Positions 36,848-45,778 of a stretch of DNA of 64,000 nt are shown in pieces. The translations under genes and the position numbers were made by a program. The notes beneath the pieces are model-generated. The model worked only from the letters and a program-made list of their open reading frames with translations, was not told the origin of the DNA and did no database searches. This DNA comes from Saprospiraceae bacterium. Its GTDB lineage: Bacteria; Bacteroidota; Bacteroidia; Chitinophagales; Saprospiraceae. Position 1 is the first letter of the stretch, and each line of letters begins with the position of its first letter. Location: the NCBI GenBank assembly GCA_958295895.1, contig CATQHI010000009.1, positions 186,001 through 250,000 on the forward strand, given 5' to 3'.

Positions 36848-36952
36848 TTGGGTGGTTCAGGGGATCTTGAAGATACGGCGGTTTAAGTACAATGCTGCCT
36901 CCGGCAGCGGCAGAAAAATGCAGCCTCTGGCTGCGCTATGGTAGGTGTAACA

Positions 36953-37066
36953 AGCTCACCACGGAAAGGGCTAGCGCCCTTCCACGGAGGGATTCACCGA
37001 GGTATCACAGAGCCGGCGGGGGAAGAGGTAAACAGAGGCCAGCGCCTAGCGGCGCTGCGGGAGGGC
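36953..37066. repeat. CACAGAG-type intergenic repeat (copy C)
   Basis: It contains CACCACGGAAAGGG, a palindrome AAGGGCTAGCGCCCTT, ATCACAGAGCC and AAACAGAGGCC, then the hairpin CAGCGCC-TAGC-GGCGCTG (37040-37057). It shares 34 identical bases with copy B at 28292-28325. It ends close to the stop codon of the deacetylase gene (37075). Short palindromes with GCTGCCTCCGGCAGC-type cores precede it (36895-36945). Confidence 0.75.
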
Positions 37067-37074
37067 AGGGCTAC

Positions 37075-38031
37075 TTACAAACCCAACGCCCGCAGCTTCT
37101 CTTCCTCATACCGGCTGTCCTCCGCCGGGTACCGCAGCCGATCCTCATACGTTCCTGTGGCCTTAGCTAGTGACCAGATCAGGCTTTCCCCGGCACGCTC
37201 CGTACTCGGTACCAGGGTGTAGAGGGTATCGGCGAAGGCTTCGTGGGAGTCGATCAGGTCCCAGCCCTCCATGCGTAGGGTGTCGATGAGGTCGTCGAGG
37301 AAGAGGGCGGAGGTGAGGTTGTGGTGGAGCAGGAGGGTGTGAGGGACGTGGCGGCCGGTCAGCTCGTAGGCTAGGTCGTCGTAATAAGCGGCGCGGTCCA
37401 AAATATGCGCAAGGTAAAAGCGACGGTAGGTTCCTAGGGCCGGACTATCCATGCCCTTCTCACGTAGGTTAGCGATCAACTCGCTGTTAATGTACCAATC
37501 GGAGGCGTCGATGGTCACGTAGCCGTTGCGGTAGCCGGCCTCGGCGAGTACGGCGCGGTAGGCGGCGATCTTCTCTGGGGTGTCGCCCTCCTTGAGGTAG
37601 GGGAAGCGGAAGAGCTTGGTGTAGCCGGCGTATTCGGAGATGATGGCATCGGTTTGCCCGAGCTCCCGGCGTAGGTCGGCTGCGGTAGTGATTTCCGCGC
37701 CGAAGTTGGCGTGGGTGAAGCCGGGGTTGGCGATCTGGTGGCCGGCCTCGGACCAGCTCTGGAGGAGGTAGCGGCCCTTGTCGTCACGCTTGTTCGCTCC
37801 GGTGACGAAGAAGGTGGCCTGGAGGTCTTCGGCGGTTAGGGCGTCGAGGATCATGGCGTTCCAGTCGGTGAAGGGGTAGTCGAGGAGGTCGGTGGTGCTG
37901 CCGTCGTCGAAGGTGAGGGCGAGGATGGGGCGAGACTCGGGGGGTGGAGGGGCGGGTGCGGCAAGTGCGGCGGGCTCGGGCTGGCAACCGGCTAGGAGAA
38001 GGAGGAGTAGGTAGGCGGTGAGTTTGTTCAT
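37075..38031 (-). CDS. Polysaccharide deacetylase family lipoprotein
   Basis: 318 residues. The lipoprotein signal ends LLLLLLAGC with Cys at about 16, followed by a Pro/Ala linker. The NodB-type fold starts LALTFDDGSTTDLLD, with the metal Asp pair. It continues with GHQIANPGFTHANF (metal His residues) and FRFPYLKEGDTPEK, and ends in LLLHHNLTSALFLDDLIDTL. It removes acetyl groups from chitin-, peptidoglycan- or other N-acetylated glycans. It is anchored in the periplasm or outer membrane. The DUF4143 gene begins divergently about 100 bp away, behind a palindrome. Confidence 0.88.
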   Translation of the reverse strand: MNKLTAYLLLLLLAGCQPEPAALAAPAPPPPESRPILALTFDDGSTTDLLDYPFTDWNAMILDALTAEDLQATFFVTGANKRDDKGRYLLQSWSEAGHQIANPGFTHANFGAEITTAADLRRELGQTDAIISEYAGYTKLFRFPYLKEGDTPEKIAAYRAVLAEAGYRNGYVTIDASDWYINSELIANLREKGMDSPALGTYRRFYLAHILDRAAYYDDLAYELTGRHVPHTLLLHHNLTSALFLDDLIDTLRMEGWDLIDSHEAFADTLYTLVPSTERAGESLIWSLAKATGTYEDRLRYPAEDSRYEEEKLRALGL

Positions 38032-38078
38032 GCTTGTGGTGGGACTTTACCTTCTGAGGCCGGTGCAAACATAAAACG

Positions 38079-38124
38079 GTCAACGTACTGACTAAATTTA
38101 GCTAAATTTAGTCAGTACGTTGAC
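38079..38124. promoter_or_regulatory. Perfect 46-bp palindrome upstream of the ATPase gene
   Basis: The two 23-nt arms match exactly with no spacer. The left arm begins GTCAACGTACTGAC, the core is TAAATTTAG/CTAAATTTA, and the right arm ends GTCAGTACGTTGAC. It ends 12 bp before the GTG start of the DUF4143 ATPase and touches TATATTTA (38125-38132, one mismatch to the -7 box). It is likely an operator covering the promoter. It could also form a cruciform or terminate the divergent transcript. Confidence 0.85.
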
Positions 38125-38136
38125 TATATTTACGTC

Positions 38137-39273
38137 GTGGAACTTATTGTGCGGCAGATTGAGGAGCAAGTTATCGACTACCTACGACCAAATAAAGTAG
38201 TCGTGCTACTTGGTCCACGACGAGTTGGTAAGACCGTTCTGATAAGACAGATTCTAGCCCGTATTTCCGAGCCCTACTTGTTGCTGCACGGAGAGGACCT
38301 TGATGTGCGCAAACGACTGGCTTACCGGAGCACCCAACGGTACCGGAACGTACTAGGCGACGTTTCGCTACTCATCATTGATGAGGCACAGAAAATACCT
38401 GACATTGGGGCCATTCTTAAGTTGATGGTCGATACGATAGACGGACTCAAAATCTTAGCCACTGGTTCTTCCGCCTTCGATCTGGGAAAATTTACCGGGG
38501 AGCCACTTACCGGTCGGAAGACCACCTTTCAACTCTTTGCGCTATCCGAAAGGGAGTTCGATCAGGTAGAGACCGTATTTCAGAAGAGCGCCAATCTGCG
38601 TAGCCGGTTGGTATATGGGAACTACCCGGAGCTTATCCATCTACCGGACCCAGTCGATAAAAAAATCTACCTGGACGATCTGATCAAGTCTTACCTGCTG
38701 AAGGATATTCTAGAGTTCGACCTGGTACGCAACTCGGATAAGATCCTACAACTCCTGCGTCTCATCGCCTTCCAGATCGGCGGGGAGGTGAGCCATACCG
38801 AACTGGGTCGCCAGCTGGGCGTGAGCAAGAATACCGTGGACCGCTACCTGGACCTACTCAGCAAGGTGTTCATCCTCCATTCCGTAGGTGCCTACAGCAG
38901 AAACCTGCGCAAGGAGATCGTTAAGGGCAAGCGGTGGTACTTCTACGACAACGGCATCCGCAATGCACTCATCGGCGACCTAAAGCCCCTGGAAAATCGG
39001 GAGGACGTCGGCATGCTCTGGGAGAACTACATCATCTCCGAACGCATCAAGTACCAGCAGTACACCCACATGCTGGTGTACAATTACTTCTGGCGTACCT
39101 ACGACCGGCAGGAGATCGACTGGGTCGAAGACCGGGGGGGTACGCTACATACTTATGAATTCAAGTGGAGCCCCAAGAAGAAGGGGAAGTTTCCTAAGGT
39201 TTTCGGTGAGTCGTATCCTAACTCTACGTACACGACTATAAACCGGGAGAATTATCTGGATTGGTTGGAATAA
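38137..39273 (+). CDS. DUF4143-type ATP-binding protein (AAA_14)
   Basis: 378 residues from GTG. The N-terminal P-loop has GPRRVGKT (26-33) and Walker B LLIIDEAQ. The middle part is of the DUF4143 type. Near the end, EIDWVEDRGG...YEFKW resembles the D...ExK core of PD-(D/E)xK nucleases, which this family is known to carry. The first half has lower GC than most neighbours. Family members are widespread and often laterally acquired. Their biological role is not settled. The gene stands alone behind the 46-bp palindrome, which suggests tight self-regulation (inference). Confidence 0.85.
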   Translation: MELIVRQIEEQVIDYLRPNKVVVLLGPRRVGKTVLIRQILARISEPYLLLHGEDLDVRKRLAYRSTQRYRNVLGDVSLLIIDEAQKIPDIGAILKLMVDTIDGLKILATGSSAFDLGKFTGEPLTGRKTTFQLFALSEREFDQVETVFQKSANLRSRLVYGNYPELIHLPDPVDKKIYLDDLIKSYLLKDILEFDLVRNSDKILQLLRLIAFQIGGEVSHTELGRQLGVSKNTVDRYLDLLSKVFILHSVGAYSRNLRKEIVKGKRWYFYDNGIRNALIGDLKPLENREDVGMLWENYIISERIKYQQYTHMLVYNYFWRTYDRQEIDWVEDRGGTLHTYEFKWSPKKKGKFPKVFGESYPNSTYTTINRENYLDWLE

Positions 39274-39335
39274 TCGGGTCCCAAACACCGCACCCGCGCC
39301 CGCGCCCTTACCTTGTCACACCTAATTCCGCTACC

Positions 39336-41264
39336 GTGACCCGCATCCTCCTGCTCCTATTCATCCTATCCGGCACCCTCCACGCCCAGAACAGCCCCCC
39401 ACCCATCCTCACCCTCCGCCAGCAGGGCGAGCTAGAAGACGCCTGGCTAAAGGAACGCGCCATCACCGTCCTGCCCGACCTTATGCGCCGCGCCGGCGTC
39501 GACATGTGGCTACTCATCAGCCGGGAATACAACGAAGACCCGGTGCTGGAAACGATGCTGCCGAGTACCTGGATGGGCGCCCGCCGTACCACCATGCTGG
39601 TGATTTACGATCCGGGCGACGGCAAGCCGTTGGAGACCCTGGCCTGTGCGCGCTATGACGTCGGCGACGTATTCAAAAAGGCCTGGGACCCGGAGGCGGA
39701 ACCCGACCAGTGGCGGGCCCTCACCAAACTGATCGAGGAGCGCAACCCGCAGCAGATCGCCCTAAACCGCAGCGCAACCTTCGGACTAGCCGACGGCATC
39801 AGCGCCTACCACTACGATCAGCTACAACAGTACCTGCCCACGGAGCTAGCCGACCGCATGGTGAGCGGGGAGGACCTAGCCATCGGCTGGCTGGAAACCC
39901 GCATCCCGGCTGAAATAGAGACCTATCAGCACATCATGGCAGTGGCGCACTACATCATCGCCGAGGCCTTCAGCAACCGGGTCGTGACCCCCGGCGTGAC
40001 TACCACCGAAGACGTCGTCTGGCACCTGCGCGAACGGGCCCGGGAGCTGGGCCTGGGCGTCTGGTTCCATCCCAGCGTCGACGTGCAGCGCGCGGAAAAG
40101 GACAGCCTCTACGCCTTCAGTAGCCGGCCCGGCGCGACCGTCATCCAGCCCGGCGACCTACTGCACTGCGACTACGGCATCACCTACTGCGGCCTCAACA
40201 CCGATACCCAGCATAACGCCTACGTGCTACGCCCCGGCGAGACGGAGGCCCCGGAGTACCTACGGGAAGCATTCACCCAGGGCCGGCGCGTCATGGACAT
40301 CCTTACCGGACATTTTCAGGACGGCACAACGGGCAACGAACTCCTGGCGCGGACGCTGGTGCAGGGCCAGGAGGAGGGGCTGCGGCCTACCGTGTACACC
40401 CACCCCATCGGCTACCACGGGCACGCGGCCGGCCCTACGATCGGACTCTGGGACCAGCAGGGCGGCGTACCCGGGTCGGGCGATTATCCCCTCTACCCCA
40501 ACACCGCCTACAGCATCGAGCTCAACACCCGCGTGGAGCTGGCCGACTGGGGCAAGGACATCCGCATGATGATGGAAGAAGATGGCTACTGGGACGGGGA
40601 GCAGTTCACCTACATCGACGGGCGGCAGGATACCCTGTACCTGATCGCTCCGCAGCCTGACCCTACGCGCTTCGAAGGCGAGATCCAGGCCTTCGAGCGT
40701 GCCGACAGCGTGAATGCCCCGGTCCCCGGTGCCATCCTTTTCACCGGCTCCTCCTCGGTGCGCTTCTGGGAGTCGCTGGCCGAGGACTTCCCCGATCACC
40801 GTGTGCTCAACCGTGGTTTCGGGGGCAGTGAGTTCTCCGACCTACAGTATTACGCCGACCGGGTGGTGTATCCCTACCGGCCCAGCGTGGTGTTCGTCTA
40901 CGAGGGCGACAATGACATCAATGCCGGCGATACGCCTGAGCAGGTACTTGCCCAAGCGCGTATGCTGCGTGACTCCATCGCTGCCAACCTGGGAGCGGAT
41001 ACCCCTGTAGTCTTCATTTCTCCCAAGCCTAGCGTAGCCCGCTGGCACCTCCGAGCGCAGTATGAGGAAGCTAATGCGCTGCTGGAGGCTTACGCCGATA
41101 GTACCGACCACACCTACTTCGCTGACGTCTGGACGCCCGCGTTACGGAAAAACGGGGAGGTGCGCGACGACATTTTCGTGGCGGATGGGTTGCATATGAA
41201 TGCGGCGGGTTATGCTATTTGGCGGGAGGTGATTGGGGGGTGGATTGAGCGGCTGGCACGCTAA
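39336..41264 (+). CDS. Signal-peptide protein fusing an M24-like domain to an SGNH hydrolase
   Basis: 642 residues from GTG 39336, where a signal peptide starts (VTRILLLLFILSGTLHAQ). A longer frame from 39261 has no such peptide at its start. The first part (about 20-445) is an M24 peptidase-like fold. Its possible metal ligands are CDYGITYC and TDTQHN Asp residues, HPIGYHGHAAG, and Glu in YSIELNTRVE and MMEEDGYW. The second part (about 465-642) is an SGNH/GDSL esterase with FTGSSSVRFWE, EGDNDIN and DGLHMNAAGY. The joining of these two is unusual, and the combined substrate is unknown. It faces the SusD gene convergently. Confidence 0.8.
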   Translation: MTRILLLLFILSGTLHAQNSPPPILTLRQQGELEDAWLKERAITVLPDLMRRAGVDMWLLISREYNEDPVLETMLPSTWMGARRTTMLVIYDPGDGKPLETLACARYDVGDVFKKAWDPEAEPDQWRALTKLIEERNPQQIALNRSATFGLADGISAYHYDQLQQYLPTELADRMVSGEDLAIGWLETRIPAEIETYQHIMAVAHYIIAEAFSNRVVTPGVTTTEDVVWHLRERARELGLGVWFHPSVDVQRAEKDSLYAFSSRPGATVIQPGDLLHCDYGITYCGLNTDTQHNAYVLRPGETEAPEYLREAFTQGRRVMDILTGHFQDGTTGNELLARTLVQGQEEGLRPTVYTHPIGYHGHAAGPTIGLWDQQGGVPGSGDYPLYPNTAYSIELNTRVELADWGKDIRMMMEEDGYWDGEQFTYIDGRQDTLYLIAPQPDPTRFEGEIQAFERADSVNAPVPGAILFTGSSSVRFWESLAEDFPDHRVLNRGFGGSEFSDLQYYADRVVYPYRPSVVFVYEGDNDINAGDTPEQVLAQARMLRDSIAANLGADTPVVFISPKPSVARWHLRAQYEEANALLEAYADSTDHTYFADVWTPALRKNGEVRDDIFVADGLHMNAAGYAIWREVIGGWIERLAR

Positions 41265-41276
41265 TTTACCCCCTGC

Positions 41277-42731
41277 TTAATACCCCGGATTCTGCTCCAG
41301 CGCTCCCTGACTCAAGTCCACCTCCGTCTGCGGAATCGGAAACAACTCATTCTTCCCCGGCGTAAAGTTGGGCTTCAGCGGCTGCATGACCTCGGCGGCG
41401 CGGCCCGTGCGGACCAGGTCGAACCAGCGGTGCTGTTCCAGAGCCAGTTCCGAGCGGCGCTCCCGGTAGATCGCCTCACGCAGGGCGGCCTGGTCGGTAG
41501 TCGTCACATCGGGTAGCACACCGGAGGCACTGCCGCGGGCGCGGGTGCGTACCCGGTTGAGGTAGGTCAGGGCCTGCTCCGACTGGCCGATTTCGTTGAA
41601 GGCCTCAGCGGCGATCAGAAGCAGATCGGCATAGCGCAGTACGCGGATGTTGCCGGGGCCGTTGCCGTTGCCGCCCGGGTGGTCGGGCACGAAGGCCTTC
41701 TGATTGTAGCGCTCGTCCTCTAGGTTGGGGTTATCCTCGACGACGGCCGAGCCGTCGGGCAGTACCTCGCCGACGTAGAGGATGGTAGCGTCGCGGCGGG
41801 GGTCGCCGGGTTCGTAGGAGGCCACCAGATTATCGCTGGGCCGATTGAAGCCCCAGCCCAGGTTAGGGTCGCCACGCACGCCCTGTACCTCGTTGTACTG
41901 GGAGCCACCGCCACCGATCTCGAAGGCCGCCGCCTGTACTTCGAAGATGCTCTCGCTACCGTTCTCGCCGGCCAGGGTAAACACCTCGGCGTAGCTAGGC
42001 AGTAGGGCGTACTGACCGCTATTAATTACCCGTAAAGCCAGATCGGCGGCAGTCTGAAAGTCCTGACGGGTCAGGGCCACCTTGGCAAGCATGGCGGTGG
42101 CCGCCCCACTGGTGATACGGCCTACATCTGCCCCGGAGTAGGAGGTGGGTAGCACATCCGCCGCCTGTAGGTCGGCCTCGATCTGGGCGTAGACCTCGTC
42201 ACGTGGGGTACGCGGAATCTCGAAGGTACTCGGGAAGGGCTCCAGGATCAGGGGCACGTCGCCAAACCAGCGCACGAGGTTGAAGTAGTAGTAGCCGCGC
42301 AGGAAGTGGGCCTCCGCAATGAGGCGACTGCGGAGGTCTTCATCCATCTCCGGTACGTCGGGAATGCGCTGGATGGCCAAATTAGCCCGGAAGATACCCG
42401 TATAGTAACCACCCCATACGGTGGAGGGACCGACGTTGGTCGCAGTCAGGGTGAAGTCGTCGATGTCCTGGAGGAAGAGCCCGTCGGTGGGGGTGCTCCC
42501 CTTATCGGCATCGTCGCTTACGATATCGGTCATCCCGATGTAGCTGAAGACGTGCGTTTGCCACTGCCGCAGTTGATTGTATACGGCGTTGACGGACTGT
42601 ACGGCCTGCTCCTCGGTCTGAAAGAAGTTCTCCAGGGTATACTCGCCCTGGGGCGTACGGTCCAGGACCTCGGTGCAGGCGGAGACCAGCAGGAGGGCGG
42701 CGGTAGCCAGGGTAATGAAGCGGAATTTCAT
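41277..42731 (-). CDS. SusD/RagB-family outer-membrane lipoprotein (PUL pair 2)
   Basis: 484 residues. Its signal peptide ends LLLVSACTEVLDRTP, and the lipid Cys follows SA. The SusD fold starts ENFFQTEEQAVQSVNAVYNQL, and the C-terminal half has YADLLLIAAEAFNEIG and REAIYRERRSELALEQHRWFDLVRTG. It binds glycan at the cell surface and acts as a lid on the SusC transporter encoded immediately upstream (26 bp between genes). It is the distal gene of the minus-strand PUL. Confidence 0.95.
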   Translation of the reverse strand: MKFRFITLATAALLLVSACTEVLDRTPQGEYTLENFFQTEEQAVQSVNAVYNQLRQWQTHVFSYIGMTDIVSDDADKGSTPTDGLFLQDIDDFTLTATNVGPSTVWGGYYTGIFRANLAIQRIPDVPEMDEDLRSRLIAEAHFLRGYYYFNLVRWFGDVPLILEPFPSTFEIPRTPRDEVYAQIEADLQAADVLPTSYSGADVGRITSGAATAMLAKVALTRQDFQTAADLALRVINSGQYALLPSYAEVFTLAGENGSESIFEVQAAAFEIGGGGSQYNEVQGVRGDPNLGWGFNRPSDNLVASYEPGDPRRDATILYVGEVLPDGSAVVEDNPNLEDERYNQKAFVPDHPGGNGNGPGNIRVLRYADLLLIAAEAFNEIGQSEQALTYLNRVRTRARGSASGVLPDVTTTDQAALREAIYRERRSELALEQHRWFDLVRTGRAAEVMQPLKPNFTPGKNELFPIPQTEVDLSQGALEQNPGY

Positions 42732-42757
42732 GGCGGTAAGATTGTAGGGTCAGGGGT

Positions 42758-45748
42758 TTAGAAAGATACGTCGATTCCCGCCGTGATGGTCCGGGAGATG
42801 GGATAGATGTCGCCCCGATCGATGCCGTTGTCGAAAACGCTGCCGTTGTAGATCTCGGGGTTGTAGCCGCTGTACTTCTGGGAGGTGACCAGGTTAGTGC
42901 CGGCTACGTAGAGGCGCACCGACTGAAGCTTGAAGCGGTTCACCAGCGCCGAGGTGAAGCGGTAGCCGAGGGTGACGTTGCGCAGCCGTAGGTAGGAGGC
43001 ATCCTCCACGAAACGGGAGGAGAGAGTCTCGATGTTCTGCCCCCCGAGGGTGATACGGGGTTCGGTAGTGCTGCTTCCTTCGCCGGTCCAGCGGTCGAGG
43101 AAACTGGTCTCGAAGTTGTAGGCACCGAAGCGGGCCATCTTCTTGGCGTTGATCACTTCATTCCCGAACTGTCCGGTAATATCGAAGCTAAGTTCGAAGC
43201 CCCGGTAGCTTGCCGAGCCGTTCACGCCCAGGATCATATCGGGGATGGCGGAACCCAGCGCTACCCGGTCACCGGCAGCGGTAATGACGCCATCGCCGTT
43301 CTGGTCGCGAAAGCGTAGGTCACCCACCTGCTGTACGCCGAGCTGGGCAAACTCACCGAGTTGCTCCTCGTTCTGGAACACCCCGTCGAGCTCGTAGCCG
43401 TAGAAGGTACCCGCCGCAAAGCCGGGACGGGAGTTAGTACCGAGCTGCCCACCGACACCCAGCCCCCCGGCGAAGAAGTCGTTCCCCTCACCATCCAGTC
43501 GGAGCACCTCGTTGTGAACGAGGCTGACGTTACCCCCGATGGAGTAGTCGAAGTTACCCCCACTCTCCCGCCAGCTGGCACTGAGGTCGAGGCCGCGGTT
43601 GAGCACCTCGGCGACGTTGCGCACCGGAGCGCTGGCACCTAGGTAGGCCGGGATGGGCGCATTGAAGAGTACCCCGCTGGTTAACTTGCGGTACACGTCG
43701 GCCTCTAGCAGGAAGCGGTTACCGAACAGACCGAGCTCCACGCCGAGGTCGGTCTGGACCGTTTCTTCCCAGCGCAGGTCGGGGTTGGCCAGGCTAGTCA
43801 CGGTAGAACCGACCAGGAGTACGGGGTCACGTCCGAATACTGCCCCCTGACTGCTCGATACCCGGGGCACGTAGGCATACTCGCCGATGCGGTCGTTGCC
43901 GGTCTTGCCCCAACTGGCGCGTAGTTTCAGGCGGCTTATGGTACCTCCATCATTCCAGAAATCCTCCTGGGATACGTTCCAGCCCACGCCTACGGAGGGA
44001 AAGAAGCCGTACTTATAGTTCGCGCCGAAGCGGGAGGAGCCGTCTACCCGGCCCGACAGGGTGATCAGGTAGCGGTCGTTGTATACGTAGTTGGCCCGGC
44101 CCAGGTAGGAGACCAGGCCCCAGTCGCCACCGTCCGGACCGCCCTCGTTGGTCGCCGTAGTCTGGTCGCCACTGTTGAGGTAGAAGAAGGACGGGTCCTC
44201 GCCGATCAGCCGCTGCCGCCCGCCGGAGATGAACTCCCCGAAGTTGTCCTGGTAGGTAATACCGACCACCCCGTCGAGGTGGTGGATACCGAAGTCGTTA
44301 TTGTAGCTCACCGTGTTCTCCCACAGCCAGTTGCGGCGGTAGGCGTTGCGCACGGTGAAATCGTTTTCTTGGTTTTGCTGGATGGGGCTGACGTTGAAGA
44401 CCGGCACGAAGTTGCGCGTCCGCTCGTAGTTGAAATCGAGGCCGAAGTTGGTGCGGAAGGTGAAGTTTTGCAGGAAGACGACGTCGGCGTAGGCATTGCC
44501 TACCGCCCGGTAATTCCGCAGCTGGTCGTTGGTGTAAAAGATGGTAGCGACCGGGTTACCGGTACTGCTGTAGGTCGCCGTATTACCGAAGTTGCCGTTG
44601 GAGTCGCGCACGGGCGTGATGGGGTCGGCCTGGTAGGCCCCGTCGATGATGCTGCCGGCGGGGACCCGGTCGGCGGTATTGTACACCAGCGAGAGGTTAT
44701 TACCCACCGTAAGCCAGCTATTCACGTTCCGCGTACTGTTGAGGCGGGTGGTGAAGCGGTCGAAATTGGAGCCCTCGATGATACCGTCCTGGCGGAAGTA
44801 GTTGGCACTCAGGTTGAAGGTGCCCTGGTCACCGCTGCCCCCGAAGGCCAGGTTGACGTTGTAGATCGGTGCGGTGCGGAACACGGCGTCCTGCCAGTCC
44901 GTACCCTCGCCAAACTGCGCGGGGTCGGCGAAGCGGGGGGCACGGCCCTCGTTCACGTCTGCCTCGTTGATCAGCGTAGCGTACTGGGTGGCGTTCACCA
45001 GATCGATCCTGCGGACGATGTCCTGGGAGCCCGCGTAGGCGCTCAGCGTGATCCCCCCCGCACCTGCGGCCCCGCCCCCCTGCTTGGTGGTAACGATGAT
45101 GACGCCGTTGGCACCCCGGGCCCCGTAAATGGCCGTGGCGGAAGCGTCCTTGAGCACCGAGACGCTGGCCACGTCCTGGGGATTGAGGAAGCTGATGTCG
45201 TTGAGGATCATGCCGTCGACCACGAAGAGCGGATCGGCGTTGTTGAGCGTGCCCACCCCCCGGATGCGAAAGACAGCATCGGCCCCCGGCGCGCCGGAGT
45301 TGGGGATGATCTGTAGGCCCGATACCTTGCCCTGTAGCGACTGGCCCAGCGACTGGGTGGGAATGTCCGTGATCTGCTCGGAATTGACCACGCCCACCGC
45401 CCCCGTGAGGTCATCCTTTTGCTGTACGCCGTAGCCGATTACGACCACCTCCTGTAGCAGCTCCGTGGACTCACCGAGCTGCACGTCAACGGTCGTGCGC
45501 CCATCGATGGCCACCCGCTGCGGCTGGAACCCGATGTAGGAAAAGACCAGGCTGTCACTGCCCTGCGGGACGGATACACTGTAGTTGCCGTCGAAGTCCG
45601 TAATGGTCCCGCTGCTGGTCCCGAGGGCCTGGACGCTGACGCCGATGAGCGGGTCCGTGCCGTCGGTGACCGTGCCGGTGACGGTGGTCTGGGCAGTGAG
45701 GGTGATTGTCAGCAGTAGTGCGGATGTGGTGTAGAGTAGTCGGTGCAT
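42758..45748 (-). CDS. SusC/RagA-family TonB-linked outer-membrane transporter (PUL pair 2)
   Basis: 996 residues. Signal peptide, N-terminal CarboxypepD-like domain (TVTGTVTDGTDPLIGVSVQAL), TonB box near LLQEVVVIGYGVQQKDD, plug domain and a 22-strand barrel ending in ITAGIDVSF. It imports oligosaccharides together with its SusD. Residues GGGAAGAGG near 225 come from the GC-rich 20-mer repeat. SusD follows after 26 bp and the PF10091 gene lies 30 bp upstream, so all are likely one transcript. Confidence 0.95.
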   Translation of the reverse strand: MHRLLYTTSALLLTITLTAQTTVTGTVTDGTDPLIGVSVQALGTSSGTITDFDGNYSVSVPQGSDSLVFSYIGFQPQRVAIDGRTTVDVQLGESTELLQEVVVIGYGVQQKDDLTGAVGVVNSEQITDIPTQSLGQSLQGKVSGLQIIPNSGAPGADAVFRIRGVGTLNNADPLFVVDGMILNDISFLNPQDVASVSVLKDASATAIYGARGANGVIIVTTKQGGGAAGAGGITLSAYAGSQDIVRRIDLVNATQYATLINEADVNEGRAPRFADPAQFGEGTDWQDAVFRTAPIYNVNLAFGGSGDQGTFNLSANYFRQDGIIEGSNFDRFTTRLNSTRNVNSWLTVGNNLSLVYNTADRVPAGSIIDGAYQADPITPVRDSNGNFGNTATYSSTGNPVATIFYTNDQLRNYRAVGNAYADVVFLQNFTFRTNFGLDFNYERTRNFVPVFNVSPIQQNQENDFTVRNAYRRNWLWENTVSYNNDFGIHHLDGVVGITYQDNFGEFISGGRQRLIGEDPSFFYLNSGDQTTATNEGGPDGGDWGLVSYLGRANYVYNDRYLITLSGRVDGSSRFGANYKYGFFPSVGVGWNVSQEDFWNDGGTISRLKLRASWGKTGNDRIGEYAYVPRVSSSQGAVFGRDPVLLVGSTVTSLANPDLRWEETVQTDLGVELGLFGNRFLLEADVYRKLTSGVLFNAPIPAYLGASAPVRNVAEVLNRGLDLSASWRESGGNFDYSIGGNVSLVHNEVLRLDGEGNDFFAGGLGVGGQLGTNSRPGFAAGTFYGYELDGVFQNEEQLGEFAQLGVQQVGDLRFRDQNGDGVITAAGDRVALGSAIPDMILGVNGSASYRGFELSFDITGQFGNEVINAKKMARFGAYNFETSFLDRWTGEGSSTTEPRITLGGQNIETLSSRFVEDASYLRLRNVTLGYRFTSALVNRFKLQSVRLYVAGTNLVTSQKYSGYNPEIYNGSVFDNGIDRGDIYPISRTITAGIDVSF
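45060..45077 (-). repeat. Interspersed GC-rich 20-mer, copy 6 (inside SusC)
   Basis: The 18 core bases match exactly, and the last two bases of the 20-mer differ. It is read as GGAAGA in the SusC plug region, the same frame as in the symporter copy. Confidence 0.7.
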
Positions 45749-45778
45749 GGTCGAAAGTGTTTTTTTGGGTAGGTGAAA

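Noticed and set aside
41256..41270. TGGCACGCTAATTTA as a sigma-54 promoter
   Set aside because: The -24 part looks right, but the -12 half is TTTA rather than TTGC, and it lies at the end of the M24/SGNH gene facing a convergent gene.
44279..45316. 345-residue plus-strand open frame opposite SusC 2
   Set aside because: It mirrors a clear SusC gene. High GC makes long antisense frames common, and the product is Val/Gly/Asp-biased without family features.
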